Shown here: positions 33,586 to 41,634 of the stretch, piece by piece | Position numbering within the stretch: the stretch's first letter is position 1 | Layout: each line of letters opens with the position of its first letter | Assembly (NCBI RefSeq): GCF_000292525.1 | Contig: NZ_AEYF01000048.1 | Coordinates: 124,001-188,000, forward strand | Direction of reading: 5' to 3' | Source: Rhizobium sp. CCGE 510 | GTDB lineage: Bacteria > Pseudomonadota > Alphaproteobacteria > Rhizobiales > Rhizobiaceae | DNA length: 64,000 bases | The notes under the pieces: model-generated | Told to the model about the DNA's origin: nothing | Databases searched by the model: none | The model's input: the letters and a program-made list of their open reading frames with translations, nothing else | Position numbers and translations under genes: made by a program

Positions 33586-35412
33586 TCAACGATGCCCGCC
33601 GGCCAGCCGGAGAAGCCTGACGCCAGGTGGACATCCCTCCAGCTCGATCGGCTGGCACCTGAGGTTCATAAGACTGTCGGCTCCGTCATCGTCGGTGATC
33701 ACCGTCAGGGAGCTGTGCGCGGCAAGCAATTCCTCGACCGAAGCAGCCAAGGATGTTGCCGAGCCAAGCTGATTTGCTACAATCCAGTCTCGCAATGCCG
33801 TGCGCCGAAGTTTTCCTCGAATCTCTTTATCGATCAGGTAGAAATCAAGTTCTTCATACTCGGGTTGACCGATCAGCGCCTGGAACCACGCGCTCCCGAG
33901 GATGGACGACATCGACGCCGAAACATCGAGGGCCACTGCTTCGGTCGTACCGAGCACGTTTGCCGCAGACGCATTGACGAACGGTTCACCGACGACTACT
34001 CGGACCATGTCGCGGAACTGCAAACAAACAGCTTTTGAGTCGGGATTGAAGTGCCCAAGCATCACGCACCGCGTTTTGTCGGCGCCCAACAATTCGATAT
34101 AGTCGGCTTTCATCGGTCCGTAGTTGACAAGTATGACCTTTGCCTTCGGATGGGCTCGGGCATAGTCAGATAGGGCCGCACCAAAATTCGAGACCGATTC
34201 CTTCTTGTAATGCTTGACCTCGATCACGAGCGGGCACTCGGAAGGGGCCGGCCCTTTCGTCCACATGCTGAAATCAGGCTGAACTCCCGCCTTTCTAGAT
34301 TTTCCGATGGGGTCACTCAACGGCGTCCAACGCTCCGTAAAAAGGCTGAGCAAAGGGATGGAGCTCGCTATTTCGGCAAGCCGTGTTTCCGAGAATGCAA
34401 AGCTCAGGACGCCTTCGGCATGATTGACCCTAATCTCATGTCCTTCAAAGGCATCGACGATGCGCGTGCCTACCCATACACCAAAGAACTCGTAGCGGCG
34501 CTTCCAGGCCGGCAGGGAGAGGATGCGCTCCAGCGTCCGGATGTCGAGCTTCGTGCTGAAACGACGTCTATCGAAGGTCGAGTATACCTCCGCGAGCCGT
34601 GCTCCGAATGCCTTCCTCTGGTCCGCAGGCTCTTTCAGGAGGTTTCCGAGGTATCGTACGTGTGACTCCAGCCAATAGTCGGTCTCTGATTGCGCGACCG
34701 TCCAGGGATGAAAGGCGTCGGATGCGTCAGACTGGTAGTGCCGCGCCCTGTGCTGTTCACGCATCTCTTCCTGGCTTAAGCCGCTTTGCTTTATGACGTG
34801 AAGGGCTGCCATGGTCACCCTTGCCGCATCATCCAGACCTAGGGGCTGCCGCTCTGGCGCAAGACTGTCGGGAAGCGGTAGATACTTGCCCGCCCGATAG
34901 GCTGCCAGCCACTCATCAACGTCCGGTATGCCAACCGCAGCCGACCGGCTGATATCGGGGCGCTCCGATCGAAGATAGTCGCTCCCGCCTATTTCCCATC
35001 GCAGTGAGTTGAACGCAAAGGCATGTTCTCGGTCGAGCGCCGGTACATCGATGTCGAAATCGACCTCTGCCCATGTCTCAAGGAACTCCTCGAAATGGCT
35101 AAGTTCAACCAGGTCGTCGCCAACGGCAAGCTTCCACTGGCCCTGTCCAAAGCGTGCGCCCGAGGTCTCGAAAAACGACAATATGTCCTTGAACATTGAC
35201 GCAAACGGTTGGATTGAAGCCAGCAGCGCGGATACGAATTCAGCCAGCGGCACGTTTGCGAGAGCGGCATCAAGGTTCGAAGCGTCGGGGTTCAACCGTC
35301 GCTTCAAATCGTCGGCGAGATCCTGATCTCTGCCTGACGGCTCCAGCCCGCCAACTGCCGAGAGCGACCGCCAGGCACTCCGGCTGTCGCGATGGATTTT
35401 TTCGTCGCTCAT
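33586..35412 (-). CDS. protein with PD-(D/E)xK-like and VWA MIDAS motifs
   Basis: 608-residue protein from ATG 35412 (MSDEKIHRDSRSAW); upstream in-frame starts give an unlikely N-terminus. The first 360 residues are unassigned. A nuclease-like segment follows: P379-D380 in GVQPDFSMW and E398-V-K400 in PLVIEVKHYKKE, then VILVNYGP. The C-terminal part contains ALDVSASMSSIL with D496-x-S498-x-S500, a von Willebrand A metal-ion adhesion motif, followed by DFYLIDKEIRG and LTVITDDDGADSLMNL, consistent with a VWA fold. VWA domains recur in multi-component conflict systems as protein-interaction modules. It is the first gene of a leftward pair with the other nuclease-motif protein. No named system fits. 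Confidence 0.7.
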   Translation of the reverse strand: MSDEKIHRDSRSAWRSLSAVGGLEPSGRDQDLADDLKRRLNPDASNLDAALANVPLAEFVSALLASIQPFASMFKDILSFFETSGARFGQGQWKLAVGDDLVELSHFEEFLETWAEVDFDIDVPALDREHAFAFNSLRWEIGGSDYLRSERPDISRSAAVGIPDVDEWLAAYRAGKYLPLPDSLAPERQPLGLDDAARVTMAALHVIKQSGLSQEEMREQHRARHYQSDASDAFHPWTVAQSETDYWLESHVRYLGNLLKEPADQRKAFGARLAEVYSTFDRRRFSTKLDIRTLERILSLPAWKRRYEFFGVWVGTRIVDAFEGHEIRVNHAEGVLSFAFSETRLAEIASSIPLLSLFTERWTPLSDPIGKSRKAGVQPDFSMWTKGPAPSECPLVIEVKHYKKESVSNFGAALSDYARAHPKAKVILVNYGPMKADYIELLGADKTRCVMLGHFNPDSKAVCLQFRDMVRVVVGEPFVNASAANVLGTTEAVALDVSASMSSILGSAWFQALIGQPEYEELDFYLIDKEIRGKLRRTALRDWIVANQLGSATSLAASVEELLAAHSSLTVITDDDGADSLMNLRCQPIELEGCPPGVRLLRLAGGHR

Positions 35413-35504
35413 GACATCCCCATTTCCGGCTCCTTCACAAAGCGCGGAAGGCGCGCATTTCACGACTTTGCCCTGGCGCAGGACATTAGCACACCGCAAA
35501 AGGT

Positions 35505-35774
35505 TTGTTCGGTGCAATCTATCGATGCTCATGTGGCTCATCGATGCAAGTTAGACGGCAGACATTCAGTCAAGACATCTGGACAGGGATTGGTGCGCTC
35601 GCTAGCTCTGCAGCTGGACCGTGGGGGATAGCTGCGGGTCGCGGTTTGAATAAAGCCCTGCCGGCTAATCCAAAAGGAGATACCTACCCCGTTTGTGCGA
35701 ATGGACTGGGTTGCATAAAAATGTACAGTTCATCATCGGTTGCGGCTGATATCCTCTGCTGCACCAAAGGCTGA
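35505..35774 (+). CDS. possible small cysteine-containing protein
   Basis: 89-codon ORF starting at TTG 35505 in the gap before the SLATT-like gene. The translation has YRCSCGSSM, a Gly/Ala-rich middle (GIGALASSAAGPWGIAAGRG), YPVCANGLGC and a CCTKG C-terminus. The cysteine distribution and hydrophobic middle look more protein-like than chance, but there is no strong ribosome site and no family match. It could be a small membrane-active or metal-binding peptide belonging to the cassette, or simply leader DNA. Confidence 0.3.
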   Translation: MFGAIYRCSCGSSMQVRRQTFSQDIWTGIGALASSAAGPWGIAAGRGLNKALPANPKGDTYPVCANGLGCIKMYSSSSVAADILCCTKG

Positions 35775-35837
35775 TCGTTCAAACGATCTACAAAGGTAAC
35801 AGCTTTTCGGCTCCACACGTCCAGCGAGGTCTCTGAC

Positions 35838-36812
35838 ATGGCTCATGCTGACGACCAGCAAAGGTTGACGAAAGCAGTGAACACTTTCTCGACGGTCAAT
35901 CTCGCAATTCAGGACCAAGCCTGGCCGGCCAACGTCAAAACCGCGCTGCAACAAGTCGACGAGGTCCGCAAAAAACGCGCCCAATATTACGAAAATCTAC
36001 GCGAGGCCAGTGCGCGCTGGGTCCACGGATCGAGACGGTTTCTCGCCATTTCCGGTTCTGTCGCTTTTCTATTGACGGCGACTGCAGCCGCTGTGCGCTT
36101 CTTTCCACCGGCCGCGCAATCTATTGAATATGACAAATGGCTGCTGCTCTGCGCGCTGGCAATTTATGCCCTTATGGGCGCGGTCAGCTTCTATGAGAAC
36201 GCCACAGACCGCGCGAGTGCTTATTTCCGACACGTCACGATCATCCTACAAATGCGCGACCTGTGGGGGAAATTCCAGTTTGAGGTCTTCAAGGAAATTC
36301 CCGTGGCCATCGGCGACAATAAGGATGTCGCCGCCGCGAGTGCGGCGCAAGCCAGGATCATCGGCCTTTGCCAAGCGCTTTCGGCCGATCTAGACAAGAT
36401 GACCGAGACAGAGGCAGGCGAATGGCGGGTGGATTTCATGGCCTCCCTATCCGAGCTTGCGACGGCGACCAAGCAGGGCAGCACGGCGACGCTCACAGGC
36501 CTTGATGAGCAGCTCAAGCGGGCAGAAAAGGCCGCACAGGACGTAACGGCGGCAGCCTCACGCGTGGAGCAGGCGCTTCGCCCGAGCCACATCAACCTGA
36601 CTCTCACGGGCACCTTTGATGGTACGGTCGTGATCTCGATCGATGATACCGAGGTGGCGCAAACGAGCGGCAAGCAGATTGCGCTTGCAAATGTAAGGCC
36701 TGGTTCACGCAAGCTCGCGGCCCGAGCCACCAAGGGCACGGCGCCCCTCGAGGTCTCGCGCATGATCGATGTCGCCGCAGGTACGCAGGACGTGACCCTG
36801 GCGCTGGCCTGA
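35838..36812 (+). CDS. 2TM SLATT-like membrane protein, cassette A
   Basis: 324-residue protein. Layout: an amphipathic N-terminus with VRKKRAQYYENLREASARWV, TM1 at about 68-88 (FLAISGSVAFLLTATAAAV), TM2 at about 101-119 (WLLLCALAIYALMGAVSFY), then an amphipathic helix (ASAYFRHVTIILQMRDLWGK) and a coiled region. A beta-rich C-terminal domain starts near INLTLTGTFDGTVVIS. The charged helix-2TM-amphipathic helix pattern resembles SLATT domains, predicted pore-forming effectors tied to nucleotide-signal defence systems. A homologue lies at 43950-44912 (shared YFRH.TI...R.LW..FQ). It is the first gene of a rightward cassette with the metallopeptidase and MBL genes. The SLATT assignment is inference. 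Confidence 0.75.
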   Translation: MAHADDQQRLTKAVNTFSTVNLAIQDQAWPANVKTALQQVDEVRKKRAQYYENLREASARWVHGSRRFLAISGSVAFLLTATAAAVRFFPPAAQSIEYDKWLLLCALAIYALMGAVSFYENATDRASAYFRHVTIILQMRDLWGKFQFEVFKEIPVAIGDNKDVAAASAAQARIIGLCQALSADLDKMTETEAGEWRVDFMASLSELATATKQGSTATLTGLDEQLKRAEKAAQDVTAAASRVEQALRPSHINLTLTGTFDGTVVISIDDTEVAQTSGKQIALANVRPGSRKLAARATKGTAPLEVSRMIDVAAGTQDVTLALA

Positions 36813-36875
36813 CAGAAGGCTATCTTGCGGCGGGGAAAAGAGGCACGACATGATACTCAGCTTCGGAGGGAGCCA

Positions 36876-38948
36876 ATGGATGATAGAGACCTAATATCAA
36901 AGCCTATTTCCAGACGACTCCGGATCTTTTCCTTTGATCCGAGCGTGGCGGCGCGTTTCGAGCTGGCTCGGATTGGTGAGATCACTATTTCCATCCCGTG
37001 GGAGGACCTGGCACCGGGTCCTGTGGGCGAATATATCGAAGTCGTCGACGTTGATCCGGAGAGCGACGTTATCTATGCGCCCGTCGACTTGGATCAGGCT
37101 TGGCTTCTGGCCCAGGATGGCCATGCACCATCCGAGGGCAATCCGCAGTTTCACCAGCAGATGGTCTACGCGGTGGCGATGACGACGGTCGGTCATTTCC
37201 AGCAGGCGCTTGGCCGCACCGCACTTTGGTCGCTCTATCGGGAGCCGGGCAATCCGCGGAAATATTTCGTCCGGCGGCTGCGCATCTATCCGCATGCGCT
37301 GCGCGACCGCAACGCCTATTACAGCCCAGACAAGAAATCGCTTCTGTTCGGGTATTTCCCGGTCGACCGCAAGGACAAGGACAACACGCCGGGCACGCTC
37401 GTACATACCTGCCTGTCACATGACATCATCGCGCACGAGACGACACACGCTCTGCTCGATGGTGTGCATCCGCGGTTCAATGAGCCGGTCAATCAAGATG
37501 TCTTCGCCTTCCACGAGGCCTTCGCCGACATCGTTGCCCTCTTCCAGCACTTTACCTATCCAGCAGCGCTGAGGGACCAGATCGCCCGCACCCGAGGCGA
37601 CCTTGAGGCTGAAAGCCTGCTGGGCCAGCTCGCGCAACAGTTCGGCCTTGCGGCCGGGCGCGGCGGATCGCTGCGCGACGCGCTTGGCAAGCCCGATCCG
37701 GTAACAAAAGTCTGGACGCCCACCAGGCCAGATGTTCGCGCACTCGAAAAGACAAGCGAGCCACATGCCCGTGGCGCAATCCTTGTCGCCGCCGTGTTCC
37801 GCGCCTTCCTGACGGTCTATAAGGCACGCAGCCGCGACCTCGTGCGGATAGCCAGTGACGGTACCGGTGTGCTGCGCGCTGGCGACATCCACCCCGATCT
37901 TGCAGCCCGTCTGGCAGAAGAAGCGGCGCGTTGCGCGGCCTACGTCTTGCAGATGTGTATCCGGGCGATCGACTATTGCCCGCCGGTCGGCATTACCTTC
38001 GGCGATTATCTTCGCGCCTTGGTCACGGCCGATACCGACCTCAACCCCGAAGATCCGTTGGGATATAGATTGGCCTTCGTCGAGAGCTTTCGCGCATGGG
38101 GCATCCATCCGCGCGGCATCCGCTCGATGTCGGTCGAAAGCCTGCTATGGCCCTCTGCCAAGGACCTAATCACGGAGCTCATCTTCGCCAGTCCACGCGA
38201 AGGGGAAAATTCCAAGGATCGCATCACGCGCCTAAACCAAGCCCTTGGTTTCATGAGCGCCAAATATGAAAGTGTCCGAAGCGACAGCCGCTGGAACGAG
38301 AAGAAGCCGGAACAGTCCGTGTCGCTAGCGGCGCGGGCAGCTCCTGCCAATTTCGAACCGCTGCCTTTCGACGACACGGATCGCTATCAGATATGGCGTG
38401 ATGCCGAAGACATGTCGCTGTTGTTCTGGAAATGGTTCGACGACGACAATCAGGTTCTTGCCCATGCGCTTGGCATTATCAAAAATGACAATGCCAGCCT
38501 CATTCGCTTAGACAGTGACAAGGTGCCGCGCAAGCCGACGGTCTATCAAGATAATGCGGGATACAAAGTCGAAATTCATTCGGTGCGCACCGCCAACCGC
38601 CGTGGGCGCCAGGGGTGGACGACGTCCGAACTGGTGGTCGAGATCACCCAGCGGCGGCGCGGTTATCTCGACGAGACGAAGCAACGCCAGATGGATGCGA
38701 GCGCTACGGCGATCGCGGAAAAGGAACGCGGCGACTTCTATTACCGGTCCGGCTGCACGCTGCTGATCAATCCGAAAACCATGGAAATCCGCCGCGTCAT
38801 TCGCACGGCCGGGACGATCGACGACGACGTCGAGCTCTCCCGCGTGCGCGATTTCCTGACCGGCGGCGGGTTTGAACCCGCCAATGCTTTTGCCATGCCG
38901 CGCAACGCGATACGGGCGCACGAACCATTTGCGATGCTTCATAGGTAG
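36876..38948 (+). CDS. thermolysin-like HExxH metallopeptidase-family protein, cassette A
   Basis: 690-residue protein from ATG 36876 behind GGAGGG. The zinc motif is H187-E-T-T-H191 (SHDIIAHETTHALLDGVHPR), with the third ligand E214 in FAFHEAFADIVALF, the HExxH...E order of the gluzincin (M4-like) clan. There is no signal peptide, unlike secreted thermolysins, so it likely acts in the cytosol. The C-terminal 250 residues include DFYYRSGCTLLINPKTMEIR and are of unknown role. The homologue at 46318-48279 shares NAYY, LLDG and FHE blocks. It sits between the SLATT-like gene (63 bp) and the MBL gene (10 bp). An infection-triggered protease acting on its neighbours is plausible but unproven. Confidence 0.8.
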   Translation: MDDRDLISKPISRRLRIFSFDPSVAARFELARIGEITISIPWEDLAPGPVGEYIEVVDVDPESDVIYAPVDLDQAWLLAQDGHAPSEGNPQFHQQMVYAVAMTTVGHFQQALGRTALWSLYREPGNPRKYFVRRLRIYPHALRDRNAYYSPDKKSLLFGYFPVDRKDKDNTPGTLVHTCLSHDIIAHETTHALLDGVHPRFNEPVNQDVFAFHEAFADIVALFQHFTYPAALRDQIARTRGDLEAESLLGQLAQQFGLAAGRGGSLRDALGKPDPVTKVWTPTRPDVRALEKTSEPHARGAILVAAVFRAFLTVYKARSRDLVRIASDGTGVLRAGDIHPDLAARLAEEAARCAAYVLQMCIRAIDYCPPVGITFGDYLRALVTADTDLNPEDPLGYRLAFVESFRAWGIHPRGIRSMSVESLLWPSAKDLITELIFASPREGENSKDRITRLNQALGFMSAKYESVRSDSRWNEKKPEQSVSLAARAAPANFEPLPFDDTDRYQIWRDAEDMSLLFWKWFDDDNQVLAHALGIIKNDNASLIRLDSDKVPRKPTVYQDNAGYKVEIHSVRTANRRGRQGWTTSELVVEITQRRRGYLDETKQRQMDASATAIAEKERGDFYYRSGCTLLINPKTMEIRRVIRTAGTIDDDVELSRVRDFLTGGGFEPANAFAMPRNAIRAHEPFAMLHR

Positions 38949-38958
38949 GAGGAAGACA

Positions 38959-40668
38959 ATGGCGAGACGGCGAATTTCGGTATCCAAAAATTCTGCGTCC
39001 ACCGATCGTCTTGTTCCGCCACCAGGCGGCGCGGTCGTGCGCATGTATCGCATCGGCCACGGCGACTGTTTTCTCATTGCGCTTGCCGGCGAAAAAGACG
39101 ATGCGCCGGCCTATATCCTGATCGACTGCGGCTACAAGCCGGGCTCGACAAAGATGATCCGCAAGGGCGTCCCTAACTCCGACGGCAGTGTGAACCTTTT
39201 GCCGGCAGCCGATCAGCCGACGGTCAAGGAGATCATCAGCAACATTATCGAAACGACTGGTGGACGTGTCGATGTTGCGATCGTAACCCATGAGCACCAG
39301 GATCACGTCAACGCGATCACCGAGGCCAATTTTGGCGATAGTGAAGACGGGCTGCAGATCGGCGAGACATGGTTCGCCTGGACAGAAGATCCAGAAGACG
39401 ACGTCGCCAACGATTTGCGCAGGAGGTTCAAGGACAATCTGCTGGGGCTGATCGGCGCCCGGCAGCGGCTGAACCAGCTGGCCTTGGGCGTGCCCGCGGG
39501 CGAGGGCGGCGCGCTCGTGGAACGAGTCAGACTGATCGATGACATGCTGGCCTTCGAGCTTGGCGGGGAAGAAGAAGAGCCGTTTGCCGACGCAGGAGTG
39601 GGCGGTGCAATTGGCGCCTTCGGAATGAGCATGGCATTCGGTGCTGCTGCCTTTGCCGCATCTAAGAACAAGACGTCGATGAAGCTATTCAGGGACAAGG
39701 CACGAAACGGTGTGCGTTATATCCGGCCGCATGAGGCGATCATCAACGTGCCAGGCGCCAGAAGTGCACGTGCCTTTTCGCTCGGACCACCACGCGATCC
39801 GACGCTTCTTGCGACGTTAGATCCACAAGGCGAGGAAGAATTTCATTTCGGCGCGCGGCTGCGGCTTGCCGCCGACACGTCCGCGCCAACTTCCGCCGAC
39901 ATTGCGCATCCGCGCAGAGCTGAAGGCGCCGGTTCGCCCTTCGCGGCCAAATATCGCGTGCCGTTGTCGCAGGCTGCAACCGATCCGAGGACAGGCAGTT
40001 TTTTCCAACGCGTCTACGGCACCGAAGCCGCAGTTGCAAATGTGCCATCGACGGCGCCCGGCGAGCCTTATCACGTTCTTGATAATGCAAAATTCCGCCG
40101 CATCGACGACGACTGGCTGGACACGGCAGAGCGTATCGCCCTTGACATGAACGACCAAACTAACAACGCTAGCCTTGTTCTCGCCTTCGAACTCGCGCCC
40201 GGTGGCAAGGTTCTGCTTTTTGCCGCCGACGCCCAACGTGGCAACTGGCTATCATGGGGCGATCAACCGTTTCGAGACGGCGAGAATGAGATCACCGCTC
40301 AAGACCTTCTAGCACGAACGGTCCTTTATAAATGCGGTCACCACGGAAGCCACAACGCCACACTGAACGGCGCTGTCGATGATCCGAAGCCCAATCTGTC
40401 CTGGATGGGCAAAGGCGAGCACACGCGCGAATTTACCGCCCTGATCACGGCAGTGCGAGCCTGGGCTGAAACGCAAAAGGGGTGGGACCATCCGCTGAAG
40501 GCGATCAAGGATGCCCTTTTGAAAAAGGCGGCCGGTCGAGTATTCCAGACCGATACCGATATGAGTCAGATGATCAAACCCGATGGTGCCAGCGATCAGG
40601 AATGGGCGTCCTTCATGACCAGGCATCACGGTCAACGGCTTTATTTCGATATCTGCATATCGCCCTAA
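38959..40668 (+). CDS. ComEC-type MBL-fold hydrolase, cassette A
   Basis: 569-residue metallo-beta-lactamase-fold protein from ATG 38959 behind TAGGAGGA; an upstream in-frame start overlaps the previous gene and is less likely. Motifs: GHGDC at 33-37 (MYRIGHGDCFLIAL), LIDCGYKPG, the metal motif HEHQDH at 111-116 (VAIVTHEHQDHVNAIT), LLFAADAQ and K-C-G-H461-H462-G-S (the second metal histidines). This is the ComEC/Rec2-like soluble branch, whose members hydrolyse phosphodiester or nucleotide substrates. A long insertion separates the two metal motifs, including a Gly/Ala-rich stretch (AGVGGAIGAFGMSMAFGAAA) that could touch membrane. Third gene of the rightward cassette. Confidence 0.88.
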   Translation: MARRRISVSKNSASTDRLVPPPGGAVVRMYRIGHGDCFLIALAGEKDDAPAYILIDCGYKPGSTKMIRKGVPNSDGSVNLLPAADQPTVKEIISNIIETTGGRVDVAIVTHEHQDHVNAITEANFGDSEDGLQIGETWFAWTEDPEDDVANDLRRRFKDNLLGLIGARQRLNQLALGVPAGEGGALVERVRLIDDMLAFELGGEEEEPFADAGVGGAIGAFGMSMAFGAAAFAASKNKTSMKLFRDKARNGVRYIRPHEAIINVPGARSARAFSLGPPRDPTLLATLDPQGEEEFHFGARLRLAADTSAPTSADIAHPRRAEGAGSPFAAKYRVPLSQAATDPRTGSFFQRVYGTEAAVANVPSTAPGEPYHVLDNAKFRRIDDDWLDTAERIALDMNDQTNNASLVLAFELAPGGKVLLFAADAQRGNWLSWGDQPFRDGENEITAQDLLARTVLYKCGHHGSHNATLNGAVDDPKPNLSWMGKGEHTREFTALITAVRAWAETQKGWDHPLKAIKDALLKKAAGRVFQTDTDMSQMIKPDGASDQEWASFMTRHHGQRLYFDICISP

Positions 40669-40734
40669 AAGGTGCGTGGTCCCACGTGGAAGTGGCGCGG
40701 ATTGTACAACGTCGGACATGGGATCTATCTTTTC

Positions 40735-41634
40735 TCAACGATTTCTGCGCTTGAAATTGTGGATTGGCGGAGCTTGGTCGCGCCAGTAATAATACAGCAT
40801 ATCCGGCAGCAGCTTCAGAAACCCCGGTTGGCGGGCTTCGATAATCTGCCGCGCCATCTCAAGATAGGGCTGGTCATCAGTTAAATGTCGCGCAAGGGCG
40901 CACAAATGATAAGCCCGCCGACGCTCTATATTCGGGCCCGCAGGTGATTGCATTTCTTCTTCGAGGCGTTCGAGCTCTCCGAGGATTCTGAGGGCCACGT
41001 CGCGACGGGCGTCACAGAGTTCTGTCCGATCAAGAGCAAGTATCCTAATCGTTGCTTTACCGCGCGGCGACGGCGTTCCGTCGCGTAACGGCTTGGGTTC
41101 AATCTTACCGTCTCGAAAGAAAGCAAGATGCTTCGACGGAGGAACCTTTCCACATGGATCCAATAGCAGGTGGGATTCACGGTTGACTCGGCTGCGCGCA
41201 GCGTATTTTGGAAGCGGCGGCGTAGTGCCCATCAATGGAAAGTCATTCCCCTTACCACCCGTAACTGTTACACCACCAGACTCATATCGGTTTGGGCGAT
41301 TACACAAGATACATGAGGGCAGCAGGTTGTTCCACGAGCTGGCAAGCCAATAGTAGCCAGGCTTTATCAAGTCGCGCCCGATCCGGATTGCGTTCTTTGG
41401 ACGGAAATGATCGATATCGATCGGTTGAACCACCATCATCCTCGATTCGCAATAAGCGCATTTTTTGTGAAATAGTCGTTTCAACTCCTCGGCGACAGTG
41501 GGGTCCTTGTAAGCAGTAAACGTCCACGACGATTTGGGAGGTGGACAGCCGTAAAAATCTAGAACCTTTGGAAGTTCGATTGCAGCCGCGGTTTTAAGGC
41601 TCGCAGGAATGGCGCTACGGCTGACTCTGATCAT
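40735..41634 (-). CDS. HNH endonuclease, Septu/retron-associated type
   Basis: 299-residue HNH protein of the TIGR02646-like family. The zinc/catalytic core is C59-A-Y-C62 (KKCAYCESRM), D75-H76-F-R-P-K (PIDIDHFRPKN), YYWLASSWNNLLPSC108ILC111, with LLLDPC further on. The histidine of DHFRPK is intact. This family supplies PtuB in Septu and the HNH partner of retron and AAA-ATPase defence systems. Its ATG lies 20 bp inside the end of the HNH-AAA fusion gene, so the two are translationally coupled. It is probably the active nuclease of the pair, since the fusion's own HNH lacks this histidine. Confidence 0.9.
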   Translation of the reverse strand: MIRVSRSAIPASLKTAAAIELPKVLDFYGCPPPKSSWTFTAYKDPTVAEELKRLFHKKCAYCESRMMVVQPIDIDHFRPKNAIRIGRDLIKPGYYWLASSWNNLLPSCILCNRPNRYESGGVTVTGGKGNDFPLMGTTPPLPKYAARSRVNRESHLLLDPCGKVPPSKHLAFFRDGKIEPKPLRDGTPSPRGKATIRILALDRTELCDARRDVALRILGELERLEEEMQSPAGPNIERRRAYHLCALARHLTDDQPYLEMARQIIEARQPGFLKLLPDMLYYYWRDQAPPIHNFKRRNR

